Source: Actinomycetes bacterium
GTDB taxonomy: Bacteria; Actinomycetota; Actinomycetes; Actinomycetales; Microbacteriaceae
Length of the DNA: 8,898 bases
Direction: 5' to 3'
NCBI GenBank assembly: GCA_023432305.1
Contig: JAEYUT010000019.1
Span: forward strand, 1 to 8,898
Position 1 is the first letter of the stretch. The number at the start of each line of letters is the position of its first letter. The notes under the pieces were generated by a model. It saw only the letters and a program-made list of their open reading frames with translations. It searched no databases and had not been told where the DNA came from. Below are positions 1 through 6,814 of the stretch, in pieces. The translations under genes and the position numbers were made by a program.

Positions 1-64
1 CCACTGGCCGCAGCTCACCCGACCGGCCGAGTTGGGCGCCGCGATCGTCGCCGCGCTCGGGTGA
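1..64 (+). CDS. C-terminal end of a probable alpha/beta hydrolase (partial)
   Basis: Only the last 20 codons are visible, in the frame starting at base 2 and ending with TGA at 62-64. They read HWPQLTRPAELGAAIVAALG. A His-Trp-Pro-Gln stretch followed by an amphipathic final helix is typical of the extreme C-terminus of alpha/beta hydrolases, where this His is the catalytic-triad histidine. The enzyme's substrate cannot be told from this fragment. The gene starts outside the window and reads in the same direction as the MarR gene, but the 235-bp gap makes a shared operon unlikely. The family call rests on this short motif alone. Confidence 0.5.
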   Translation, partial: HWPQLTRPAELGAAIVAALG

Positions 65-129
65 ACAGGTACCGGATTCCCAGTTCGCGGTGTGATCTGC
101 CGCCCCGGAAAAAATAACGGAAAGATAAC

Positions 130-156
130 TAGACAGCGTTACCGTGTCGTTATACA
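130..156 (+). promoter_or_regulatory. Possible promoter upstream of the MarR leader
   Basis: TAGACA at 130-135 matches the -35 consensus TTGACA at five of six positions. TATACA at 151-156 is a fair -10 box. The spacer is 15 bp, shorter than the usual 16-18. A transcript from here would start near base 163, just at the foot of the first hairpin (164-195), and would give the MarR gene a leader of about 135 nt. Confidence 0.3.
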
Positions 157-163
157 GTCGTCT

Positions 164-195
164 CACTTGATTCGTTTGCTGTGGCGAAGCAAGTG
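164..195. repeat. Inverted repeat, 12-bp arms, 8-nt loop
   Basis: The left arm CACTTGATTCGT (164-175) pairs with the right arm GCGAAGCAAGTG (184-195) around the loop TTGCTGTG. Ten of twelve pairs are Watson-Crick; one more is a G-U wobble in RNA and one is an A/G mismatch. It could act as an operator in DNA or as a hairpin at the start of a transcript. No T-run follows it, so a classical terminator is unlikely. Confidence 0.5.
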
Positions 196-230
196 GAATG
201 TGATTGCAGGACACTCTTGGTGCAAGGGAG

Positions 231-262
231 AGGGTCGGCCGCTTGCCTCTGCGGCCGGCCCT
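231..262. repeat. GC-rich inverted repeat, 12-bp arms, 8-nt loop
   Basis: AGGGTCGGCCGC (231-242) and GCGGCCGGCCCT (251-262) pair along all twelve positions, with a single U-G wobble in + strand RNA, around the loop TTGCCTCT. The stem is very stable. It lies 38 bp before the MarR GTG start and has no T-run after it. It could be an attenuator or terminator in a long leader, a late terminator for the upstream hydrolase gene, or an operator upstream of the MarR -10 box. Confidence 0.55.
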
Positions 263-287
263 CAATCACGTTCGGGGCCGGACCTCG

Positions 288-293
288 TAGGCT
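288..293 (+). promoter_or_regulatory. -10 box for a leaderless MarR transcript
   Basis: TAGGCT fits the actinobacterial TAnnnT -10 pattern and lies 6 nt before the GTG start at 300, so transcription would begin at or next to the start codon. No Shine-Dalgarno sequence precedes the GTG, which agrees with leaderless translation. No good -35 box is visible at the usual distance. Confidence 0.45.
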
Positions 294-299
294 TGTCCC

Positions 300-746
300 G
301 TGAGCGAGACCTCGGACCCCGTCGTCGCATGGGAATCCCTCTACCGGGCGCAGGTCGCCGTGCTGCGAGATCTCCGGGCCCAGTTCCCGAACGAGGTGTC
401 GATCACCGAGTACGACGTGCTCTTCAACCTCTACCGGCAGCCCGAGCATGAGGCCCGCATACGGGACCTCAACAAGCACCTGCTGCTCACGCAGCCGAGC
501 GTCAGCCGGCTCATCGACCGGCTCGTGGCTCGCGGCCTCGTCTCGAAGAGGCGCGACCCCGACGACGCCCGGGGCATGATCGTGCAGCTCACCGACGAGG
601 GCATCGAGGTGTTCCGCCGGGTCGGCTCGGCACACGGACGCGCGATCACCCGGCGCATGAGCGTGCTCGACAGCGACGAACTCGCCAGGCTCACCGAGCT
701 CACGAGCAAGCTCCGCGCAGCCGACCCCGACGCTCGCACCGCGTAG
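300..746 (+). CDS. MarR family transcriptional regulator
   Basis: This 148-aa protein has the usual length and layout of MarR-type winged-helix repressors, which bind palindromic operators as dimers and release them on binding a small ligand or on oxidation. An N-terminal dimerisation helix covers about residues 8-30. The winged helix-turn-helix runs from about 36 to 100: RIRDLNKHLLLTQPSVSRLI holds the turn and the recognition helix, and the wing carries RRDPDDARG with the conserved Asp and Arg. C-terminal dimerisation helices fill 100-140. The GTG start fits the family length and follows a TAnnnT box by 6 nt. The photolyase gene begins 4 nt after the stop, so the two are almost certainly co-transcribed and the regulator probably controls its own operon. 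The inverted repeats at 164-195 and 231-262 are candidate operators. The ligand is unknown. Confidence 0.9.
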   Translation: MSETSDPVVAWESLYRAQVAVLRDLRAQFPNEVSITEYDVLFNLYRQPEHEARIRDLNKHLLLTQPSVSRLIDRLVARGLVSKRRDPDDARGMIVQLTDEGIEVFRRVGSAHGRAITRRMSVLDSDELARLTELTSKLRAADPDARTA

Positions 747-750
747 CCGG

Positions 751-2106
751 ATGCCCGCCCGCCCGGTCATCGTCTGGTTCCGGGACGACCTGCGCACCCT
801 CGACCATCCGGCGCTGCACGCGGCGGTCGCCTCCGGCGCACCCGTCATCGCGGTCTATGTGCTGGACGAGCACGGGGACGGCGTCCGCGCGCCCGGCGCC
901 GCCGCGCGCTGGTGGCTGCATCACTCGCTCGCCGCCCACCGCGAGCAGCTCGCCGAGCTCGGCATCCCGCTCGTGCTGCGCCGGGGCCTCGCGGCCGAGA
1001 TCAACCCCGCGCTCGTCGCCGAGACCGACGCCGCCGCCGTGCACTGGCTGCGCCGCTACACTCCTGCGCGGATCATCGACCAGCGTCTGAAGGCGGGCCT
1101 GCGCGAGGCGGGGCTCGACGCGGTCTCTCACCCCGGCGATGTGCTCGCCGAACCGCAGGACGTGCGCACCGCATCCGGCACCCCGTACAAGGTGTTCACC
1201 CCGTTCTGGAACGGGCTGCGCCACTACCCGGTGCGGCCGCCGCTGCCCCGGCCGGAACCTGTCGCACGCCCCGCCGACGCACCCACGAGCGACGAGCTCG
1301 ACACCTGGAGGCTGCTGCCGACGCGGCCGAACTGGGCGGGCGGCCTCCGCGAGACATGGACGCCGGGCGAAACCGCTGCACTCGCCCGCCTCGAGGAGTT
1401 CGCCGGCGAACTCGAGGGCTACCGCGACCGCGACCTGCCTGCCGTCGACGCGACCTCGCGCCTGAGCCCGCGGCTGCGCTGGGGCGAGGTCTCGCCCGCG
1501 CAGGTGTGGCACCGCATCCGCCGGGCAGGCGGCGAACAGGCCGACGCGTTCCTGCGGGAGCTCGGCTGGCGCGACTTCTTCCGGCACACGCTCTTCCACG
1601 AGCCCGACCTCGCCACGCGCAACCTGCGACCGCAGTTCGACGCCTTTCCGTGGTCGGATCCGGACCCCGCGGAGCTGCATGCCTGGCAGCGGGGCCGCAC
1701 CGGCATCTCGCTCGTCGACGCGGGGATGCGGGAGCTCTGGCACACCGGCACGATGCACAACCGGGTGCGGATGAGCGCCGCGAGCCTGCTGGTGAAGAAC
1801 CTGCTCGTGGATTGGCGCGTCGGCGAGCAGTGGTTCTGGGACACCCTCGTCGACGCCGACGAGGCGAGCAACCCCGGCAACTGGCAGTGGGTGGCGGGGA
1901 GCGGCCAGGACGCGGCGCCCTACTTCCGCATCTTCAACCCCGACCGCCAGGCGGAGCGCTTCGACCCCGATGGCGCGTACCGACGCCGCTGGCTGCCCGA
2001 GTGGGGAACGGACGCACCCCCCGCGCCGATCGTCGACCTCGCGGCATCGCGCCTCGACGCCCTCGCCGCCTATGAGACGATCAGCCGACCGGGCGCCCGC
2101 CGATGA
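751..2106 (+). CDS. phr: Deoxyribodipyrimidine photolyase (class I-type CPD photolyase)
   Basis: This 451-aa flavoprotein would repair UV-induced cyclobutane pyrimidine dimers using blue light and reduced FAD. Residues 5-130 form the alpha/beta antenna domain, opening with VIVWFRDDLRTLDHPAL. The helical FAD and DNA-binding domain fills about 180-440. By recalled alignment to E. coli PhrB, the electron-transfer tryptophan triad is kept (Trp301, Trp355, Trp378), as are Glu270 and Trp273 of the lesion pocket and Asn374, the residue facing FAD N5. It therefore looks like an active photolyase, not a signalling cryptochrome. The ATG lies 4 nt after the MarR stop and has no strong ribosome site of its own, so translation is probably coupled. 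The last 26 bp overlap the end of psuK on the opposite strand. A cryptochrome-like photoreceptor role is the only real alternative. Confidence 0.95.
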   Translation: MPARPVIVWFRDDLRTLDHPALHAAVASGAPVIAVYVLDEHGDGVRAPGAAARWWLHHSLAAHREQLAELGIPLVLRRGLAAEINPALVAETDAAAVHWLRRYTPARIIDQRLKAGLREAGLDAVSHPGDVLAEPQDVRTASGTPYKVFTPFWNGLRHYPVRPPLPRPEPVARPADAPTSDELDTWRLLPTRPNWAGGLRETWTPGETAALARLEEFAGELEGYRDRDLPAVDATSRLSPRLRWGEVSPAQVWHRIRRAGGEQADAFLRELGWRDFFRHTLFHEPDLATRNLRPQFDAFPWSDPDPAELHAWQRGRTGISLVDAGMRELWHTGTMHNRVRMSAASLLVKNLLVDWRVGEQWFWDTLVDADEASNPGNWQWVAGSGQDAAPYFRIFNPDRQAERFDPDGAYRRRWLPEWGTDAPPAPIVDLAASRLDALAAYETISRPGARR

Positions 2107-2968
2107 CCCGCACGGCGCGGGCGGCGACCTCCACGCCCGCATGCGCGGCGGCCACCGCGTCACCCGAGCCCACCCACTCCGCGAGGAACCCCGCCGCGAA
2201 CGCATCGCCCGCGCCGGTCGGGTCGACGACCTCGACCCGGGGCGCCGGCACCGAGACCGGCTCTCTGCCGTAGACGAACACCTGCACCCCCGCGGAGCCG
2301 CGCGTGAGCGCGACGATCGGCACCTCGCGCGCAATCAACCAGGCAGCCGCGATGTCGTCGTCGACACCGGTGAGCAGGCACGCCTCCTCTGAGCTGAGGA
2401 TCAGGATCGACACCCCGCCGATCGCCTGCCGGAACAGCTCCACCCCGAAGTCGCTGATGAAGCCGACGGAGGCAGGATTCACCGACACCGGCACCCCGAC
2501 CTCCGAAGCGCGCGCCAGAAGCTCGCGCGTCGCCGAGACGCCGAAGCCGTCGAGGATGCTGTAGCCGCTCACGTGCAGCACGCCCGCCTCGGCGAGCAGG
2601 TCGTCGGTGACGGCGGACGCCCGCAGCAGCGAGTTCGCACCGCGCTCGGTGAGCATCGCGCGCTGCTCGCCCTGGGCGAGGATGATGATGGTCCCGGTCG
2701 CCGCATCCGGTTCGATCTGCAGATGCGGGCGCACGCCGGCTCGCGTGAGCTCGTCGAGGTGCGCGGCGGCGTCATGTGCGCCGACAGCGGCGACGAAGTC
2801 GACCTGTGCACCGCACGACGCCGCCCACACGGCGGTGTTCGCCGCCGACCCCCCGGAGGTCGCACGGATGACCGCGGAGGTGTCGGTGTCGGCGCGCACC
2901 GGTTCGCGCGTGACGGCGACGATGTCGTTGATCACATCGCCGACGATGACGAGGCGGCGCCCCGTCAT
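2081..2968 (-). CDS. psuK: PfkB-family sugar kinase, probable pseudouridine kinase
   Basis: This 295-aa protein belongs to the ribokinase/PfkB fold. It has an N-terminal strand (RRLVIVGDVINDIV), the first family signature GGSAANTAVWAAS near residues 39-51, and the second signature DPTGAGDAFAAGF with the catalytic base Asp255. PfkB enzymes phosphorylate sugars or nucleosides with ATP. The adjacent psuG makes pseudouridine the likely substrate, giving pseudouridine 5'-phosphate. The ATG at 2968 overlaps the psuG stop in an ATGA arrangement, which fixes the start and implies translational coupling; the open frame continues upstream only as a shadow of psuG. The substrate rests on context, since ribokinase-like specificity cannot be read from sequence alone. 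The 3' end overlaps the photolyase gene by 26 bp. Confidence 0.85.
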   Translation of the reverse strand: MTGRRLVIVGDVINDIVAVTREPVRADTDTSAVIRATSGGSAANTAVWAASCGAQVDFVAAVGAHDAAAHLDELTRAGVRPHLQIEPDAATGTIIILAQGEQRAMLTERGANSLLRASAVTDDLLAEAGVLHVSGYSILDGFGVSATRELLARASEVGVPVSVNPASVGFISDFGVELFRQAIGGVSILILSSEEACLLTGVDDDIAAAWLIAREVPIVALTRGSAGVQVFVYGREPVSVPAPRVEVVDPTGAGDAFAAGFLAEWVGSGDAVAAAHAGVEVAARAVRVIGGRPVG

Positions 2969-3882
2969 GCGCGTGGTGCGATCCGGGACCAGGCGATGGC
3001 GACCTCGGCCGCGACGCGCACGTTGTTGCGCGCGAGATCGAGGTTGACCTCGAGGCTCTTCCCGCGCGAGGCCTCCACGATGTACCCGAGCAGGAACGGG
3101 GTGACGGCCTTGCCTCGCACACCCGCCGCCTCCGCCGCGGCGAACGCGGAGGCGAGCACCCGATCGTGCTCGACCGGATCCCACTGCTGCCCGTCGGGGA
3201 TGGGGTTCGCGAGCACGATGCCCGTGCGCGCGCCGAAGGCATCGCGCGCCGCCATCACGGCGGCGACCTCCTCGGCCGTGTCGACCTTCCAATCGAGGGT
3301 GTGACCGGACTCGCGCAGCCAGAACGCGGGGAAGGCATCCGTCTGGTAGCCGATGACGGGCACCGAGAGCGTCTCCAGACGTTCGAGGGTGGCGGCGATG
3401 TCGAGCACGCTCTTCACCCCCGCGCTCACCACGGTGATCGGCACCTCGGCGAGGGTCGTGAGGTCGGCGGATTCGTCGAAGGTCTCGTTCGCACCACGGT
3501 GCACACCACCGAGGCCGCCCGTCGCGAAGACGCGCACGCCCGCGAGCGAGGCGAGGTACGCCGTCGCCGCCACAGTCGTCGCACCCGAGCGACGAAGGGC
3601 CGCGAGAATCGGGATGTCGCGCACGGACGCCTTGGCGAGATCCTCTTCGGCGATGCGCCGCACGCCCGCCGCATCGAGCCCGATCTGCGGGACGCCGTCG
3701 AGCACCGCGATCGTCGCCGGGGTCACCCCCGCATCACGCAGGATCTGCTCGAACTCGAGCGCCGCCTCGTGATTGCGTGGGCGCGGCAGGCCGTGACTGA
3801 TGATCGTCGACTCGAGGGCGACGACGGGACGGCCCGCAGCGAGGGCGTCGGCGACCTCGCGGGAGACGGAGAAGGGGTTCAT
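2965..3882 (-). CDS. psuG: Pseudouridine-5'-phosphate glycosidase
   Basis: This 305-aa enzyme splits the C-C glycosidic bond of pseudouridine 5'-phosphate, giving uracil and ribose 5-phosphate; it is a manganese-dependent cytosolic enzyme. The family motifs are all present: ALESTIISHG with Glu24 near the N-terminus; ATGGLGGVHRGA at 120-131; the metal-site Asp140 in DESADL; the catalytic Lys157 in AGVKSVLDI; and a C-terminal RNNVRVAAEVA stretch. Length is normal for the family. The ATG at 3882 follows a TAnnnT box by 6 nt with no Shine-Dalgarno sequence, suggesting a leaderless message. It is the first gene of a two-gene operon with psuK. An inverted repeat covering the -35 box may be an operator. 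No nucleoside transporter is visible beside it. Confidence 0.95.
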   Translation of the reverse strand: MNPFSVSREVADALAAGRPVVALESTIISHGLPRPRNHEAALEFEQILRDAGVTPATIAVLDGVPQIGLDAAGVRRIAEEDLAKASVRDIPILAALRRSGATTVAATAYLASLAGVRVFATGGLGGVHRGANETFDESADLTTLAEVPITVVSAGVKSVLDIAATLERLETLSVPVIGYQTDAFPAFWLRESGHTLDWKVDTAEEVAAVMAARDAFGARTGIVLANPIPDGQQWDPVEHDRVLASAFAAAEAAGVRGKAVTPFLLGYIVEASRGKSLEVNLDLARNNVRVAAEVAIAWSRIAPRA

Positions 3883-3888
3883 GGCACG

Positions 3889-3915
3889 AGGCTAATGTCG
3901 CGCCAGACGTGTCAA
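3889..3915 (-). promoter_or_regulatory. psuG-psuK promoter (leaderless)
   Basis: On the minus strand a perfect TTGACA -35 box (3915-3910) is followed after 15 bp by TAGCCT (3894-3889), and the psuG ATG starts 6 nt later. The 15-bp spacer is short, but the -10 box position predicts transcription from the start codon itself, as is common in actinobacteria. It lies in the 53-bp gap after the SDR gene, so psuG-psuK need not depend on read-through. Confidence 0.5.
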
Positions 3916-3930
3916 CCTCTCACCTTGACA
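3910..3930. promoter_or_regulatory. Inverted repeat over the psuG -35 box (candidate operator)
   Basis: TGTCAA (3910-3915) and TTGACA (3925-3930) form perfect 6-bp arms around a 9-nt spacer. The left arm is itself the psuG -35 box read on the minus strand, so a bound protein would block polymerase. It begins just after the upstream SDR stop codon. A pure -35 match plus a chance partner arm is possible. Confidence 0.4.
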
Positions 3931-3935
3931 ACGAT

Positions 3936-4706
3936 TCAGACGCGGTGGCGCCTGCTCGACATCCCGCGCGCGATCCGGCGCACGAGTGCGGGCGGAAGGT
4001 GGCGCAGCAGCCACGTGGCGAAGCGGTAGCGAAGGCTCGGCGTCGAGACGACCTTGCCGCGCTCCACGTCACGCAGGCACGCCGACACCAGCCTGTCGGC
4101 ATCGAGCCACATGAAGCCGGGGATCGACGCCGAGCGGATGCGGGCACGCTCATGGAACTCGGTGCGCACCCATCCGGGCATGAGCGCCGTCACGGTCACA
4201 CCGGTGCCGTGCAGCTCGTTCGCGAGCGACTCGCTGTAGACCCGCAGCCACGCCTTGATCGCCGAGTAGAGCCCCATCGGCACGTAACCGGCGACGGAGG
4301 CGACATTGACGATCGCGCCATGCCCGCGATCCACCATGCCCCGCATCGCGGCCGCCGACATCACCAGCGGCGCGTGGGTCATCACCGTCATCGCGTCGGC
4401 GGCTTCCGCGAGGTCGGCATCGCGCAGCGTCGCGTGCATCCCGTAGCCCGCGTTGTTGACGAGCAGATCGATGGGACGCTCCCTGTCGGCGAGTCGCCGC
4501 GCGATCCGGTGCACGTCCACCTGACTGCTGAGATCGCCGCGCATCACCTCCACCTGGATGCCGCGCTCGCGCAGCGACGCGGCGTTCTGCTCGAGCCGCT
4601 CGAGGTCGCGCGCGACGAGCACGAGGTCCCAGCCGCGGGAAGCCAGAGCGCGGGCGAAGGCGGCGCCGATCCCTGCGGTGCCGCCGGTGACGAGAGCTGT
4701 GGGCAT
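3936..4706 (-). CDS. SDR family NAD(P)-dependent oxidoreductase
   Basis: This 256-aa protein has the classical short-chain dehydrogenase fold. The cofactor loop TGGTAGIG is at residues 7-14, NNAG at 84-87, Ser137 follows NVA, and the active-site pair is Tyr147 and Lys151 (YSAIK). PGWVRTEF at 177-184 is typical of the class. VARDLERLE after the second strand resembles NADPH-preferring members. The C-terminal 50 residues are basic and carry an amphipathic or hydrophobic stretch (FATWLLRHLPPALV), which could touch the membrane. The substrate is unknown. One oddity is that the position normally held by the tetrad Asn (the vNltap motif) appears to be Met109. The ATG follows TATCGT by 6 nt, again suggesting a leaderless message. 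It is divergent from the DUF6498 gene 45 bp away. Confidence 0.9.
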   Translation of the reverse strand: MPTALVTGGTAGIGAAFARALASRGWDLVLVARDLERLEQNAASLRERGIQVEVMRGDLSSQVDVHRIARRLADRERPIDLLVNNAGYGMHATLRDADLAEAADAMTVMTHAPLVMSAAAMRGMVDRGHGAIVNVASVAGYVPMGLYSAIKAWLRVYSESLANELHGTGVTVTALMPGWVRTEFHERARIRSASIPGFMWLDADRLVSACLRDVERGKVVSTPSLRYRFATWLLRHLPPALVRRIARGMSSRRHRV

Positions 4707-4711
4707 GCCGC

Positions 4712-4718
4712 TACGATA
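4712..4718. promoter_or_regulatory. Overlapping -10 boxes of two divergent promoters
   Basis: The heptamer TACGATA reads TACGAT on the + strand (4712-4717) and TATCGT on the minus strand (4718-4713). Both fit TAnnnT. The minus-strand box lies 6 nt from the SDR ATG (4706). The + strand box would start a message near 4724, leaving about 28 nt of leader before the DUF6498 ATG. Polymerase could probably occupy only one direction at a time. Confidence 0.4.
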
Positions 4719-4739
4719 CGGGCACCACCACGCCCCCTC

Positions 4740-4744
4740 GGAGG
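4740..4744 (+). promoter_or_regulatory. Shine-Dalgarno site of the DUF6498 gene
   Basis: GGAGG stands 7 nt before the ATG at 4752 and settles the start codon; the open frame continues far upstream only as an antisense shadow of the SDR gene. The site is half of the perfect palindrome GGAGGCCTCC (4740-4749), which could partly mask it by base pairing. Confidence 0.7.
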
Positions 4745-4751
4745 CCTCCCG

Positions 4752-5519
<768 letters not shown>

Positions 5520-5520
5520 G

Positions 5521-5730
5521 TCAGCCCCTGTAGCCGTCGGGCGATTCGAGTTCGGCGTCTCCGGACTCGTGGATGTCGGTGAGGGTGATCCTGTCCGACG
5601 TGCCCTGGCCGGTGAGGCTGTTCTCGATGTCTTCGGACTGGCCGCTGTCGACGACGTCGTAGGTGGTCGCCTCGTCGCCGGACTGGTTGCCGCTCGCGTT
5701 GGAGCCTGGGTCGAATTCCTTCTCGTTCAT
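5521..5730 (-). CDS. Small highly acidic hypothetical protein (69 aa)
   Basis: This short protein is rich in Asp, Glu, Ser, Gly and Asn, with only one Lys and two Arg, so it should be strongly acidic and probably disordered. It has no signal peptide, membrane segment or Cys, and I do not recognise a family. Codons from the ATG at 5730 onward end almost always in G or C, matching genuine genes of this genome; the possible upstream extension to 5823 contains poorer codons (AGA, GGG, GGA), so I chose 5730. No clear ribosome site precedes it. It is convergent with the DUF6498 gene (1-nt gap) and divergent from the CPBP protease gene, with which it shares a 120-bp upstream region. The reading frame could still be fortuitous. 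Confidence 0.6.
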   Translation of the reverse strand: MNEKEFDPGSNASGNQSGDEATTYDVVDSGQSEDIENSLTGQGTSDRITLTDIHESGDAELESPDGYRG

Positions 5731-5822
5731 GGGGCCATCGTGCGCCCGCTGCCGGGACACGACGAGAGGGTTGACGCGGTGCCCTCCGGGGTCGACCATG
5801 TGCCCTGCGCCGACTTCTCTCA

Positions 5823-5845
5823 TAGTTCTATTTCTGCTATAACTA
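5823..5845. promoter_or_regulatory. Inverted repeat over the CPBP -10 box (candidate operator)
   Basis: TAGTTCTA (5823-5830) and TATAACTA (5838-5845) are 8-bp arms with one mismatch around a 7-nt spacer, in a strikingly AT-rich spot. The right arm contains the -10 box TATAAC. Size and symmetry suit a TetR-type operator, and a TetR gene follows the protease gene. It could also affect the divergent acidic-protein gene. Confidence 0.45.
5838..5843 (+). promoter_or_regulatory. -10 box for a leaderless CPBP transcript
   Basis: TATAAC matches the TATAAT consensus at five of six bases and lies 7 nt before the ATG at 5851. There is no Shine-Dalgarno sequence. The -35 region (TTCTCT at 5815-5820) is poor, so activity may rely on the -10 box or on an activator. 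Confidence 0.5.
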
Positions 5846-5850
5846 ATGCC

Positions 5851-6804
5851 ATGACCGCCACTCGCATCAACTGGACAGCCGTGATCGCCTTCGTCACGAT
5901 CTCGTTCGCCCTCGCCTGGCTCGTCGCCCTGCCGCTCTGGCTCGGCGACGGGCTCGCCTCGCCGTTCGCGACACTCGTGCTCACCGGCATGATGTTCACC
6001 CCGACGATCGCCGCCCTCGTGGTGACCTTCGCGTTCCGCGAGCCGGCGACCGCCCGCCTCCGCGTCCTCGGCCTCTGGCCGCTGCGCCCCGCCAAGCGGA
6101 TCATCGGCCTCTCAGTGCTCTCCGTGTTCGCGCCGATCATCCTCGTGCTCGCCGGCATCGCCGTCGCCGCCATCTTCGGATGGGTGCGCCTGGATCTGAC
6201 CGAGTTCAGCGGATTCGCCGCGCTGCTCGAGAGCACGGGTGGCGCAGATGCCGGCGCCCTCCCCATCCCGGTCGGTGTCCTCGTGCTCTCGCAGCTGCTC
6301 ACCCTGCCGCTCGGCGCGTTCATCAACCTCATCCCCGCGCTCGGCGAAGAGCTCGGCTGGCGCGGCTGGCTGCTGCCCGCGCTCCGCCCGCTCGGCACCT
6401 GGCCCGCCCTCGTCATCTCGGGTGCCATCTGGGGGCTGTGGCACTCCCCCGTGATCCTCCTCGGCTACAACTTCGGGCTCACCGACATCACCGGGGTTCT
6501 GCTCATGGTGGCCGCCTGCGTCGCGTGGGGCGTGCTCTTCGGCTGGCTGCGCCTGCGCAGCGGATCGGTGTGGCCCGCCGCGCTCGGGCACGGCTCGCTC
6601 AACGCATCCGCAGGCCTCGTGCTGCTGCTCGCGCACGCCGACCAGACCATCAACCCGGCGCTCACCGGCCCGCTCGGCGTCGCAGGCCTCATCATCGTCG
6701 CGATCGTCGCCGCGATCCTCGTCGCCACCGGCCAGTTCCGCACACAGCCGGAGCTCGCCGCGCCGCGGACCGGCGTCGCCGCCGAGGAGCCGGGAGCCGC
6801 GTAG
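5851..6804 (+). CDS. CPBP family intramembrane metalloprotease
   Basis: This 317-aa polytopic membrane protein belongs to the CPBP (CAAX protease and bacteriocin-processing, Abi) family, whose members cut within or near the membrane. Hydrophobic segments lie at about 9-31, 39-62, 83-110, 140-163, 183-203, 213-232 and 274-293. All three active-site motifs are intact: EELGWRGW with Glu166, Glu167 and Arg171; GLWHSP with His198; and HGSLN with His247 and Asn251. Family roles include prenyl-protein processing, peptide maturation and immunity to self-made peptides; the substrate here is unknown. The ATG at 5851 is supported by the -10 box 7 nt upstream and by the first membrane helix starting soon after. 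The open frame upstream is a shadow. The tail (about 295-317) is polar. The TetR gene follows after 10 nt. Confidence 0.92.
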   Translation: MTATRINWTAVIAFVTISFALAWLVALPLWLGDGLASPFATLVLTGMMFTPTIAALVVTFAFREPATARLRVLGLWPLRPAKRIIGLSVLSVFAPIILVLAGIAVAAIFGWVRLDLTEFSGFAALLESTGGADAGALPIPVGVLVLSQLLTLPLGAFINLIPALGEELGWRGWLLPALRPLGTWPALVISGAIWGLWHSPVILLGYNFGLTDITGVLLMVAACVAWGVLFGWLRLRSGSVWPAALGHGSLNASAGLVLLLAHADQTINPALTGPLGVAGLIIVAIVAAILVATGQFRTQPELAAPRTGVAAEEPGAA

Positions 6805-6807
6805 AGT
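6802..6807 (+). promoter_or_regulatory. -10 box of the TetR gene, overlapping the CPBP stop
   Basis: TAGAGT fits TAnnnT and stands 7 nt before the GTG start at 6815. Its first three bases are the stop codon of the protease gene. This would give the regulator its own leaderless message in addition to read-through from the CPBP promoter. Confidence 0.4.
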
Positions 6808-6814
6808 CTCGGGC

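Larger units (their letters stand above)
65..299. other. AT-rich intergenic region with structured elements
   Basis: This 235-bp gap between the hydrolase stop and the MarR start is clearly richer in A/T over about 105-215 than the surrounding genes. It holds two inverted repeats (164-195 and 231-262), possible -35/-10 boxes at 130-135 and 151-156, and a -10-like box directly in front of the MarR start. I see no convincing protein-coding signal in it. It could be a complex regulatory region, a leader RNA or a small RNA locus. Confidence 0.5.

Noticed and set aside
104..120. A-rich run after a short GC stem as a terminator of the hydrolase gene
   Set aside because: The stem before it is only 4-5 bp, and the homopolymer is A on the + strand, not T, so it does not suit a + strand terminator.
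92..451. Open frame on + across the AT-rich gap into the MarR gene
   Set aside because: It overlaps the MarR coding region in another frame, has Arg/Pro/Gly-rich low-complexity composition, and no family resemblance.
912..2075. Long + strand open frame inside the photolyase gene
   Set aside because: It is an out-of-frame shadow giving an Arg/Ala/Pro-rich product with no recognisable motif.
700..2334. Long minus-strand open frame opposite the photolyase gene
   Set aside because: High GC removes stop codons from antisense frames. Its product is Arg/Ala/Val-rich without motifs, while the + strand photolyase is unambiguous.
2969..3292. Upstream extension of the psuK reading frame
   Set aside because: It lies wholly within psuG in another frame. 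The ATGA overlap at 2965-2968 and the PfkB N-terminal strand give the proper start at 2968.
3909..4751. N-terminal extension of the DUF6498 frame
   Set aside because: It is the antisense shadow of the SDR gene and is rich in His/Arg. The ribosome site at 4740-4744 and the first membrane helix support the ATG at 4752.
5731..5823. Longer form of the acidic protein starting at 5823
   Set aside because: Codon quality falls sharply in this part, the residues differ in character (basic, His and Arg), and the ATG would sit inside the AT-rich palindrome.
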